Of a DNA stretch of 12,278 nucleotides, positions 1 through 6,890 are shown piece by piece. This DNA is from Spartobacteria bacterium UBA6821 (GTDB lineage: Bacteria > Verrucomicrobiota > Verrucomicrobiia > Chthoniobacterales > UBA6821), in contig DKEN01000059.1 in assembly GCA_002452515.1 (NCBI GenBank), forward strand, positions 32,860 through 45,137, in the 5' to 3' direction. A model generated the notes under the pieces. It saw only the letters and a program-made list of their open reading frames with translations. It was not told the DNA's origin and did no database searches. The position numbers and the translations under genes are program-made. The stretch's first letter is position 1. Each line of letters starts with the position of its first letter.

Positions 1-939
1 GAACGCTTCGACCCCCTTCCCCGTGTCGGCCTCTATGTTCCCGGCGGCACAGCCCCGCTTGTCTCCAGCGCCATCATGACCTGTGGATTTGCCAAGGCCG
101 CAGGCGTTCCCGAAATCGTCGCCGTCACTCCCGCTAACGTCGATGGCACGGTAGCGCCAGCGCTCCTCGCCGCCCTTGACCTGTGCGGCGCGACAGAAAT
201 CTACCGCGTCGGCGGGGCGCAGGCGATTGCCGCACTGGCCTACGGCACCAGGAGCATTCCTGCCGTCACCAAACTGTTCGGCCCTGGCAATTCCTATGTC
301 GTCGAGGCAAAGCGCCAGGTCTTTGGGCGCGTGGGCGTTGATCTTCTCCCCGGACCCAGCGAAGTGCTGGTGATCGCCGATGCCAAGGCCAATCCGATCT
401 GGGTGGCAGCCGATCTCATGGCCCAATCGGAACACGGCGCCAGCAGCTCCGTTGTGCTGTTGAGCGATTCCGAGCAATTGATCAAAGCCGTTCAGTCTGA
501 AGTGGAACGCCAGTTCACTCTCTCATCACGTCCCCAGTATCTTGGCAAGGCACTGGAAAACGCATCGCTCATTCTTGTTCGCGACATCGCCCAAGCCGTC
601 GAGATCGCCAACGCTTTCGCCTCCGAACACGTCTCCCTCGCGGTTCGCAAACCTGAATTGCTTGCTGCAAAACTGACTTCTGCCGGAGCCATTTATCTTG
701 GGGATCTCTCCCCGGTGGCCGCCGGAGATTTTCTGGCAGGGCCAAGCCACGAACTGCCAACTGGAGGAGCGGCCAAGGCCTTTGCCGGACTGACTGCCGA
801 GCAGTTTCAACGCCGCACCAGCATTGTGCGGTATGATGCAGCTTCACTCAAAAAATCACGCGCAATCATTGAAACTTTCTGTGAAATCGAGGGGCTCGAT
901 GCGCATGGGAGGTCTGTTTCTTTGCGGTTAAATTCCTAA
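1..939 (+). CDS. hisD: Histidinol dehydrogenase (5' end outside window)
   Basis: The product makes L-histidine from L-histidinol in two NAD-dependent oxidations, the last steps of histidine biosynthesis, in the cytosol. The frame is open from base 1, so the start and roughly the first 115 of about 430 residues lie upstream; 312 residues are visible. Numbering from base 1, the family signatures appear in order: the YVPGG segment near residue 12, the GGAQAIAALAYGT block followed by FGPGN, then GPSEVLVIAD. Zinc ligands are visible as Q142 and H145 (AQSEH), D243 (AAGD) and H302 (LDAH). The catalytic Glu-His pair is E209-H210 (ASEH). The phosphate/substrate region GPSHELPTGG is intact. The gene ends 15 nt before the next one, so it may lead or belong to the folP-glmM run. 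Every expected catalytic residue in the visible part is present, so I expect a functional enzyme. Confidence 0.97.
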   Translation, partial: ERFDPLPRVGLYVPGGTAPLVSSAIMTCGFAKAAGVPEIVAVTPANVDGTVAPALLAALDLCGATEIYRVGGAQAIAALAYGTRSIPAVTKLFGPGNSYVVEAKRQVFGRVGVDLLPGPSEVLVIADAKANPIWVAADLMAQSEHGASSSVVLLSDSEQLIKAVQSEVERQFTLSSRPQYLGKALENASLILVRDIAQAVEIANAFASEHVSLAVRKPELLAAKLTSAGAIYLGDLSPVAAGDFLAGPSHELPTGGAAKAFAGLTAEQFQRRTSIVRYDAASLKKSRAIIETFCEIEGLDAHGRSVSLRLNS

Positions 940-954
940 AGGCTGGCAAACCTC

Positions 955-1185
955 ATGATAAAAAATTCCTCGCAGACAAGCGGATGCATCATGCTTGTTT
1001 GTCTGTGCTGGATGATTTCCTTAGGCATCTACTTTATCTGTGATCCAACGACCATCCTATGGACAAGTATGAGCACGGGGCGTGCTTACACTGCCGCAGA
1101 TATGATGTGGCTCTTCTTTTTTGCAGGAGGCCTAGTTATTGCCATCAGATTTTCAAAATGGTGGCTGGAAAAGCCCAAGTTCTAA
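955..1185 (+). CDS. Small two-helix membrane protein, unknown function
   Basis: I do not recognise this 76-residue protein. It has two hydrophobic stretches, about residues 11-29 and 48-67, separated by a short polar segment. The C-terminus is basic (RFSKWWLEKPKF). This fits a small helical-hairpin inner-membrane protein. Its base composition is visibly richer in A and T than hisD and folP on either side. It starts 15 nt after hisD (AAAGG at 938-942 is a weak, distant Shine-Dalgarno; an internal ATG at 991 is an alternative start). It ends 5 nt before the chosen folP start. The tight fit and same strand argue that it is a real operon member. The lack of any family motif and the odd composition argue for caution. 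The folP reading frame is also open across its second half, but that frame has no folP-like residues there, so I treat it as the shadow. Confidence 0.5.
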   Translation: MIKNSSQTSGCIMLVCLCWMISLGIYFICDPTTILWTSMSTGRAYTAADMMWLFFFAGGLVIAIRFSKWWLEKPKF

Positions 1186-1190
1186 GCAAC

Positions 1191-2024
1191 ATGATCTGGC
1201 GTTTCGGCGAGCACTCCTTTGATCTTTCCACGCATGCCCTGATCGTCGGCATCGTGAATGTCACACCCGACTCGTTTTCCGACGGCGGTACCTTTCTGGA
1301 TCCGGAAGCCGCCTGCAATCATGGGTTGGAACTTCTCGCAGAAGGGGCTGATCTTCTCGATATCGGGGCGGAATCGACGCGACCCGGCGCCAGGCCCGTT
1401 TCCGAATCGGAGGAGCTGGATCGTCTGCTTCCTGTGATCCGGGCCTTGCGAGCTAAAACAGAGGCCCCGCTTTCCATCGATACGTTCAAATCCGGCGTCG
1501 CGGCAGCCGCACTCGATGCAGGAGCGGACATCATCAACGACATCACCGCCCTGAGCGATCCTCACATGGGCCCGCTCGTGGCTTCGCATCGTGCCGGGCT
1601 GATCCTCATGCACATGCAGGGGACACCGGAGACGATGCAGGTGAATCCGGCATATCCGGAAGAGGGCGTTGTGGAAACCGTTGTAAAATTTCTTTCAGAT
1701 CGTCAGCAGGGGGCAATAGGGTTGGGCGTGGACGCAGTTTCTATCATCCTTGATCCGGGACTCGGTTTTGGAAAAACTGTGGCGCATAATCTTGCGTTGC
1801 TCCAAAGCCTCCCCGCACTGACAAAACTCGGCGCCCCGGTCATGATCGGCCACTCCAGAAAATCATTTCTCGGTGCTGTGATGGGTAGTCATACTCCAGC
1901 GGATCGCCTTGCCGCCGGCCTTGCAGTCACCGTTCTCGCGCGGGCGGCCGGTGCACGCCTCTTTCGCGTCCACGAGGCGCATTCCCACCGCGAGGCCCTG
2001 ACTATGACCGAGGCATTGTCATGA
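1191..2024 (+). CDS. folP: Dihydropteroate synthase
   Basis: The enzyme condenses 6-hydroxymethyl-dihydropterin pyrophosphate with p-aminobenzoate to give dihydropteroate in folate synthesis; it is the sulfonamide target. The 277-residue TIM-barrel protein has normal family length. Visible signatures are the N-terminal loop IVNVTPDSFSDGG (residues 21-33), DIGAESTRPGA (57-67), SIDTFK (95-100), INDITAL (115-121), the pyrophosphate/pterin segment ILDPGLGFGK (186-195) and IGHSRKSFLG (219-228). The C-terminal RVHE (259-262) matches the usual RVHD-type motif. The frame is open further upstream to 1059, but that part is unrelated to FolP and overlaps the small membrane gene. The ATG at 1191 places the first strand of the barrel correctly. 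No clear Shine-Dalgarno precedes it, so coupling to the upstream gene is likely. Its stop overlaps the cdaA start (ATGA, 2021-2024). Confidence 0.97.
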   Translation: MIWRFGEHSFDLSTHALIVGIVNVTPDSFSDGGTFLDPEAACNHGLELLAEGADLLDIGAESTRPGARPVSESEELDRLLPVIRALRAKTEAPLSIDTFKSGVAAAALDAGADIINDITALSDPHMGPLVASHRAGLILMHMQGTPETMQVNPAYPEEGVVETVVKFLSDRQQGAIGLGVDAVSIILDPGLGFGKTVAHNLALLQSLPALTKLGAPVMIGHSRKSFLGAVMGSHTPADRLAAGLAVTVLARAAGARLFRVHEAHSHREALTMTEALS

Positions 2025-2920
2025 GCACCTTCTTTCTCCATTTACTCGGATTCCTTCACACCTATTGGACATCCGGCCTCGAGATTCTGATCCTTTCCGC
2101 GATCCTCTATAATCTCTACCTCTACCTGCGTGGCACTCATGCCGCCCGCATCCTGATCGGACTCGCACTGGTGTTTCTGACGCTGACGTTTATCTCCCAG
2201 CTTCTCGATCTCGCCGTGTTGAGCTGGCTGCTGCGCAGCTTCTCCATTTTCCTGGCCATCGCTCTTGTTGTGCTTTTCCAACCGGAACTCCGACGTGCCC
2301 TGAACGAGCTGGGAAGCCATCATTTCTTCTCAACCGTGCTCCAGCGACGCGAAGCCATCGAGGAGCTCACCGACGTGGTCTTTGATCTTTCCAGCAAGGG
2401 CTACGGCGCTCTGATTGCCCTCGAACGGGATATCAGCCTCGACCCGGTGGCCGAGAGCGGCGTCGCGCTGGACGCGGATTTCTCGAAGGAGCTTCTGCTT
2501 ACCATCTTTCATCCCAAGACGGTCCTGCACGATGGGGGGGTGATCGTCAGTGGCGACAGGGTCGTGTCGGCAGGATGTATTTTTCCCCTGACACAGCGTG
2601 ATGATCTTGACCGCACACTCGGCCTGCGACACCGCGCGGGTCTCGGACTTTCCGAAGAATCAGACACGATCGCCCTCGTGGTGAGTGAAGAGAGCGGGCA
2701 AGTTTCGATTTGTCACTCGGGCATGATCGAGCGCAACCTCCCTTTTGAGCGCTTCAGAAAGCGTCTTTCACAACTTCTGCTCCGAGAAGAAAATCATGCC
2801 ATCGATACTACTGCACAACTGGAAAGAGAAGCTGGTCTGCCTGTTGCTGGGCGCGGCGCTCTGGTATCTCATCCATCAAAGCCTAGCTCCGGTCACCCAG
2901 GGCCGCGGGGAAAGGACTGA
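2021..2920 (+). CDS. cdaA: Membrane diadenylate cyclase, CdaA type
   Basis: The product makes the second messenger c-di-AMP from two ATP. In Firmicutes this enzyme controls potassium/osmolyte balance and influences cell-wall synthesis. The protein has 299 residues. Three N-terminal membrane helices lie at about 17-36, 42-62 and 65-87. A DisA_N (DAC) domain follows at about 95-255. Within it are the nucleotide-binding DGG motif (171-173; DGA in many relatives), the RHRAG motif (203-207; RHRAA elsewhere) and SEESG (232-236). The last roughly 40 residues are polar and Pro/Gly-rich, and lie beyond the catalytic domain. This tail is encoded where the next gene overlaps in another frame. The protein is slightly longer than B. 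subtilis CdaA because of that tail. Start and folP stop share ATGA, which implies translational coupling. The neighbouring YbbR-like stub and glmM reproduce the cdaA-cdaR-glmM order and support this call over DisA or CdaS. Confidence 0.96.
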   Translation: MSTFFLHLLGFLHTYWTSGLEILILSAILYNLYLYLRGTHAARILIGLALVFLTLTFISQLLDLAVLSWLLRSFSIFLAIALVVLFQPELRRALNELGSHHFFSTVLQRREAIEELTDVVFDLSSKGYGALIALERDISLDPVAESGVALDADFSKELLLTIFHPKTVLHDGGVIVSGDRVVSAGCIFPLTQRDDLDRTLGLRHRAGLGLSEESDTIALVVSEESGQVSICHSGMIERNLPFERFRKRLSQLLLREENHAIDTTAQLEREAGLPVAGRGALVSHPSKPSSGHPGPRGKD

Positions 2921-2969
2921 GACCATCACGATTACCACTAAGCTCCCTGTCCCTCCTCAACAGAAATAG
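2796..2969 (+). CDS. CdaR/YbbR-like membrane stub lacking YbbR repeats
   Basis: This 57-residue protein lies exactly where cdaR sits in Firmicutes, between cdaA and glmM. Residues 8-28 (HNWKEKLVCL, then LLGAALWYLI) match the characteristic N-terminus of YbbR/CdaR proteins, in which an Asn-Trp-x-x-Lys-Leu lead-in precedes a single membrane helix ending in a Leu-Trp-Tyr-type sequence. After the helix comes about 28 residues of polar exterior segment, ending near what would be the first strand of a YbbR domain. The stop is immediately followed by glmM, so there is no room for YbbR repeats. The start chosen is the ATG at 2796, preceded by a purine-rich stretch at 2784-2793; a TTG at 2745 in the same frame would only add residues unlike the family. 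The gene overlaps the cdaA 3' end by 125 nt. I infer a membrane partner of CdaA or GlmM. The stub could also be a decayed cdaR, though the tight packing suggests it is maintained. Confidence 0.75.
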   Translation: MPSILLHNWKEKLVCLLLGAALWYLIHQSLAPVTQGRGERTETITITTKLPVPPQQK

Positions 2970-4340
2970 ATGGCAAAGCGTACCCTTTTTGGAACCGATG
3001 GCATCAGGGGCAAAGCGAATGCCCATCCCGTAACACCCGAGATCGCCTTGCGGCTTGGAAGGGCCGCCGGTTTCCTACTGCGCAAACAAGTCGCTGGCGT
3101 CACTGATGAACATCCTCGCTTTGTAATCGGTCGCGATACCCGCCGCTCCGGCACCATGCTGGAAGCCGCCTTGGTGGCCGGGTTGAATTCCGTTGGTGTC
3201 GATGCCCTCTTGGCCGGCATCATTCCCACACCTGCCGTTGCCTGCCTTGTCACGGAATTGGGTGCCTCCGGTGGTGTGGTGATCTCCGCCTCCCATAATC
3301 CGGCCGAGGACAACGGACTGAAGCTTTTTGGCGACGATGGTTACAAGTTGGATGACGCCGTGGAAGAGCGCTTGGAGCAGCTCCTGCTCACCGATGAAAT
3401 CGACAGGGTCAGGGTTTTTGGTGCGGAGGTCGGTTCTGTTTCCGAAATCAGCGATGCACGGGAACGCTATGCTGGGCTTGCCAAGGCCACTGTTCCCGGA
3501 ATGTCACTCCATGGTCTGCACATCGCTTTGGATTGCGCCAACGGGGCTTCCTATCAAACGACGCCCGGAGTCCTAAAGTCTCTCGGCGCCACGCTCTCTT
3601 TGTTTCACGCCTCACCAGACGGCATGAACATCAACGCGTCGTGCGGCAGCACCCATCCCGAAGAGATCAGCCGGATCGTCAGGGAAACCTCCGCCCAGAT
3701 CGGCATCTCGCATGATGGCGATGCCGACCGTCTGGTACTCTGTGACGAGTCGGGCGATGTGGTTGATGGAGATGAAATTCTCGCAATGACTGCTCTCGAT
3801 GCTCTACACCGGGGAACTCTTGCTGGAAAGACGCTCGTCGCGACAGTCATGAGTAATTTTGGGCTCGATGAGTGCCTGGCGCAGGCGGGAGGCAAGGTTC
3901 TCCGCACATCCGTAGGAGATCGCTATGTGGTCGAGACAATGCGTGAGGGAAATTTCTCCATCGGTGGCGAACAAAGCGGTCATTTGATTTTCCGCGATCA
4001 CGGGACAACCGGCGATGGCCTGCTCGCAGCACTGCAAGTGCTTCGTATTATGACCGAAACTGGCAAGCCACTCAGTGAACTGCGCCGGGTTCTAAAAAAA
4101 TATCCCCAGGCTCAGAGAAATTTGAAGGTTCGAGAAAAGCCTCCTTTGGATTCACTGCCGGAGGTGGCCCATCTGATTGCCGCAACGGAAAGCGCTCTGG
4201 AGGGTAAGGGCCGCGTGCTGCTCCGTTACTCAGGCACCGAACCAAAAGTTCGGCTTTTGATTGAAGGACCCGATGAGGCTCTCATCAACGCCTCCGCTGA
4301 TGCCATCGCCTCAGCCCTGATCGTCGCGATCGGGGAGTAA
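2970..4340 (+). CDS. glmM: Phosphoglucosamine mutase
   Basis: The enzyme converts glucosamine-6-phosphate to glucosamine-1-phosphate on the route to UDP-GlcNAc for peptidoglycan and LPS. The protein has 456 residues, the normal size. All four domains of the alpha-D-phosphohexomutase fold are represented: the N-terminal TDGIRG, the phosphoserine loop ISASHNP (residues 105-111, catalytic Ser108), the metal-binding DGDADR (249-254), the sugar-binding GGEQSGH (332-338) and the phosphate-binding RYSGTEP (419-425). The GEQSGH form and the neighbours favour GlmM over phosphomannomutase. Its ATG directly follows the TAG of the upstream stub and has no strong Shine-Dalgarno, so it is probably translated by coupling. 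In Firmicutes CdaA and CdaR bind GlmM, and GlmM restrains CdaA; the same regulation is plausible here but is inferred. The TAA abuts the stop of the converging gene at 4341 with no spacer. Confidence 0.98.
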   Translation: MAKRTLFGTDGIRGKANAHPVTPEIALRLGRAAGFLLRKQVAGVTDEHPRFVIGRDTRRSGTMLEAALVAGLNSVGVDALLAGIIPTPAVACLVTELGASGGVVISASHNPAEDNGLKLFGDDGYKLDDAVEERLEQLLLTDEIDRVRVFGAEVGSVSEISDARERYAGLAKATVPGMSLHGLHIALDCANGASYQTTPGVLKSLGATLSLFHASPDGMNINASCGSTHPEEISRIVRETSAQIGISHDGDADRLVLCDESGDVVDGDEILAMTALDALHRGTLAGKTLVATVMSNFGLDECLAQAGGKVLRTSVGDRYVVETMREGNFSIGGEQSGHLIFRDHGTTGDGLLAALQVLRIMTETGKPLSELRRVLKKYPQAQRNLKVREKPPLDSLPEVAHLIAATESALEGKGRVLLRYSGTEPKVRLLIEGPDEALINASADAIASALIVAIGE

Positions 4341-5285
4341 TCATTTGGCACTCAATTCCACGTAAAGATCTGACAGCCATCCGATCACCCAAGTGATCAC
4401 AGCGTGGCAGGTGGCCAGGAAGTTGTCGGTATTTTCCACCAGGAGCTGGCCAAAAATGACCGGCGAAACAGTTCTCCCCGTCAGTAGCAGCAGTCCCGTG
4501 ATGAGGAACAGATTAATAAGATAAATCACGATCAGGGAGAAGAAGGTGCCGCCGTAGCGAAGGTCGGGCTGGCCCTTCATGATCAGCAGGAAGGTGAAGA
4601 CCAGGTGAAAGGCGAGCGTCACCCCGATCAGCAGGAAGAGCAGCCAACGAAAGCCGCTGAGGTCGGCCACCAGTGAGGCCGCCCCATAGATCGTCACCAC
4701 CAGAATGCTGTAAATCGGGAAAAAGTAGGGTGCCAGGATAATCCAGGTGTTCACACGGTCGGTGAGCACATGCCCGCCATCCTGGCTGACATGGAAGTGA
4801 TCCGCTACTTTTCCCCCGAAGATCCAAGCCCAGATCGCATGGGTGACTTCATGGCCAAGCACATAAGGAATCATGAGGGCATTCCGGGGAACCACCAGAT
4901 AGAGGATGCCAAAGAGCACTGCTCCGGCCGCAAAGCATCCGAACGTTTGTGTCGCAAGCAGTCCGTGATGAACGGATGTCGTGAAGGCTTGCAGGAAGGT
5001 TTCCGTCAGCACCCAGGCAACCGGCAGAAGAAAGAGGGCGACGATGAACTTGACCAGCGATTTCGGGACAGTGGGAGAAGCCTTTGGCTTTCCGATGCCC
5101 TCATCATAGGGAAAATCATGATCGTAGCTCGTCGCCTCTCCCGGGTGAGGCTCGTGTCCGTAACCGGGATCAAGTAATTCCGGCGCTGAATCGACGGCCT
5201 CGGCCCGAACACGTCTTCCACGAATCGGTCTGGTAGCGAGAGATCTCCTAATGGCACGACCCTTTGAGCGAGAAGGGGTTGCCAT
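4341..5285 (-). CDS. Multi-pass membrane protein with HExxH motif, M50-like
   Basis: This 314-residue protein has a long polar N-terminus (about 75 residues, basic at first and then acidic/His-rich), followed by about seven hydrophobic segments. A zinc-protease signature, GHEVTHAIWAW, lies in a membrane segment (HEVTH at residues 145-149), as in site-2-type M50 peptidases. A Gly-rich turn follows (QDGGHV, 168-173), then a conserved-looking N-x-W-I-I-L-A-P-Y-F segment (179-188) that could supply the third zinc ligand region. I do not see the canonical NPDG of RseP-like enzymes or a PDZ domain, so the assignment to M50 is tentative and the substrate is unknown. The ATG at 5285 is 21 nt after the efp stop. 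An AAGGAG at 5308-5303 overlaps that stop but is 17 nt from the ATG, a long spacing. It is probably the last gene of a kdsD-efp operon and could act in envelope protein processing. Confidence 0.75.
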   Translation of the reverse strand: MATPSRSKGRAIRRSLATRPIRGRRVRAEAVDSAPELLDPGYGHEPHPGEATSYDHDFPYDEGIGKPKASPTVPKSLVKFIVALFLLPVAWVLTETFLQAFTTSVHHGLLATQTFGCFAAGAVLFGILYLVVPRNALMIPYVLGHEVTHAIWAWIFGGKVADHFHVSQDGGHVLTDRVNTWIILAPYFFPIYSILVVTIYGAASLVADLSGFRWLLFLLIGVTLAFHLVFTFLLIMKGQPDLRYGGTFFSLIVIYLINLFLITGLLLLTGRTVSPVIFGQLLVENTDNFLATCHAVITWVIGWLSDLYVELSAK

Positions 5286-5306
5286 GGTTGTTCGGAGGAC
5301 TGCTCC

Positions 5307-5864
5307 TTAGGCCCGGCCCATGTAGGCGCCGGTACGGGTATCAACCTTGATGATCTCTCCCTCCTTGATGAAGAGCGGAACCTGGATCGCCTTTCCAGTC
5401 TCCAGGACGGCTGGCTTCATGACGTTGCCGCTGGAATCACCCTTCAATCCCTCGGGGGATTCGGTGACTTTGAGATTGGCGGACGCGGGAAGCTCGATGG
5501 AGACGGCACGACCTTCCACATACAGGACTTCGACCTGCATGTTCTCCACGAGAAAGTCCTTATTGTCACCGATCAGATCGCCCGGCAGCGTGATGGTCTC
5601 GAAGGTCTCGGGATCCATGAAGTTGTAGCTCTCCTGATCGACGTAACTGAAGTCGAGTGTCAGGCGCTGTACATCGACAAGATCGATCTTTTCCGTGGAA
5701 GAAAAACGGATGTCAGCAGATTTTCCCGTGCCGATGTAACGGACGATCAGCTGGACAAAGGCGCGGAGGTTGCCGGGGGTGCGGTGGGTGACTTCAAGAA
5801 CGATGGCAGCATTGCCGTTGTACTTGATTGCCATTCCTTTGCGGAGATCGTTTGCGAGTGCCAT
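5307..5864 (-). CDS. efp: Elongation factor P with Asn at the loop tip
   Basis: EF-P binds stalled ribosomes between the P and E sites and promotes peptide bond formation at proline runs. The protein has 185 residues, the normal length. It has an N-terminal KOW-like domain (about 1-65) and two OB-fold domains (about 66-127 and 128-185). The C-terminal signature is clear from AVLETGKAIQVPLFI onward to TRTGAYMGRA. The loop that reaches the peptidyl-transferase centre reads R28-T-P-G-N-L-R-A-F36, so the tip residue is Asn32. Characterised EF-Ps have Lys (beta-lysylated by EpmA or 5-aminopentanolylated) or Arg (rhamnosylated by EarP) there. No modification enzyme gene is visible nearby. The 18 nt between the kdsD stop and this ATG hold no Shine-Dalgarno site, so coupling or SD-independent initiation is likely. 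Confidence 0.98.
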   Translation of the reverse strand: MALANDLRKGMAIKYNGNAAIVLEVTHRTPGNLRAFVQLIVRYIGTGKSADIRFSSTEKIDLVDVQRLTLDFSYVDQESYNFMDPETFETITLPGDLIGDNKDFLVENMQVEVLYVEGRAVSIELPASANLKVTESPEGLKGDSSGNVMKPAVLETGKAIQVPLFIKEGEIIKVDTRTGAYMGRA

Positions 5865-5882
5865 GTGCGTGGTGCGTTGTTG

Positions 5883-6854
5883 TTAAAGAATTTTGAGTCG
5901 GGAGAGATCCTGAGAGTCAACCACGCCGAGCGGTTTTCCGTCGGCATCCGTCACCACGAGATCATCGATACGATGCTGTTCTAGCACCAGGAGAACCTCG
6001 GCGGCAAGTTTGTCGGCGCGTATTGTGACCGGATTCACGGTCATCACCTCTCCAACTGGTCGTGCGCCGATCGCTGGATCGGTCGGAAAATGCCTCGCAA
6101 AATCACCGTGGGTGAAGATCCCCTTGAGCAGACCGGCCTCATCGACGACCAGCGCCGCTCCTGCGCGGCGTGCCGTAAGCTCCTTGAGCACATCGACCAC
6201 GGTGGCCGAAGCGGAGACAATCGCCGCCTGATCGCCGCTGCGCATGATGTCGCTCACCCGCAACAGCAGGGATCTTCCCAACTGACCGGCGGGATGAAAA
6301 CGCGCGAAATCCTCGCGCGTGAATCCCCGCTCCTCTAGCAGCACCATGGCGAGCGCGTCGCCAAGCGCCAGCATCGTGGTCGTACTGGAGGTCGGCGCGA
6401 GATTATGAGGGCACGCTTCCTGCGAGACTGAGACATCGAGCACAACATCGCTGGCCTTCGCCAGGGTCGAGGAGGTGTTGCCCGTCAGGGCAATCTTGCG
6501 GACATTGAAGCGCGCCAGCGAGGGGAGAATCCGGATCAGCTCCTCGGTCTCCCCACTGTAGCTCAAGGTCAGGATCACATCGCCCTCCGAGACAACGCCC
6601 AAATCACCATGGAGGGCATTGAGCGAATCAAGCACCACGGACGGGGCACCCGTGCTGGTGAGCGTGGCGGCGATCTTCTCCCCGATATGTCCCGATTTGC
6701 CCACACCGAGCACGACAATTTTTCCCCGTTGTTCAACTGCTTCACGCAGAATTTTCACCGCAGCAACAAAGCTCCCGTCCAAACGCAGGGAAAGCCGCTT
6801 CAGCTCGCTGATTTCAATTGAGAGAACGCGCCGGGCGCGCTCGAGTGAGTCCAT
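5883..6854 (-). CDS. kdsD: Arabinose-5-phosphate isomerase, KdsD/KpsF family
   Basis: The enzyme interconverts D-ribulose-5-phosphate and D-arabinose-5-phosphate, the first committed step towards Kdo of lipopolysaccharide. It has an SIS sugar-isomerase domain followed by two CBS domains. Counting from the upstream TTG at 6890, motifs are GVGKSGHIGEKIA (62-74), STGAP (79-83), HGDLG (94-98), SYSGETEE (110-117), the CPHNLAPTSSTT segment (160-171) and RFHPAGQLG (197-205). CBS 1 spans about 208-265 and CBS 2 about 278-332. The His of HGDLG and the His of FHP, both implicated in catalysis, are present. Directly before HGDLG the usual HPxEA is replaced by DSLNA. I prefer the ATG at 6854 (323 residues, starting MDSLERA), close to the usual length. 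A TTG at 6890 would add 12 residues. Neither start has a strong Shine-Dalgarno. It is first of a probable operon with efp. Confidence 0.93.
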   Translation of the reverse strand: MDSLERARRVLSIEISELKRLSLRLDGSFVAAVKILREAVEQRGKIVVLGVGKSGHIGEKIAATLTSTGAPSVVLDSLNALHGDLGVVSEGDVILTLSYSGETEELIRILPSLARFNVRKIALTGNTSSTLAKASDVVLDVSVSQEACPHNLAPTSSTTTMLALGDALAMVLLEERGFTREDFARFHPAGQLGRSLLLRVSDIMRSGDQAAIVSASATVVDVLKELTARRAGAALVVDEAGLLKGIFTHGDFARHFPTDPAIGARPVGEVMTVNPVTIRADKLAAEVLLVLEQHRIDDLVVTDADGKPLGVVDSQDLSRLKIL

Positions 6855-6890
6855 CGGGAGATTCTGAATCGGCAGGGGGGTGATAATCAA

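Noticed and set aside
1059..1190. Longer folP start giving a 321-residue protein
   Set aside because: The extra 44 residues are out-of-frame sequence of the small membrane gene and have no FolP character; the ATG at 1191 fits the family.
2745..2795. TTG start for the CdaR-like stub
   Set aside because: The added 17 residues are the out-of-frame reading of conserved cdaA sequence, and the family N-terminus begins just before the Asn-Trp lead-in; ATG at 2796 is better.
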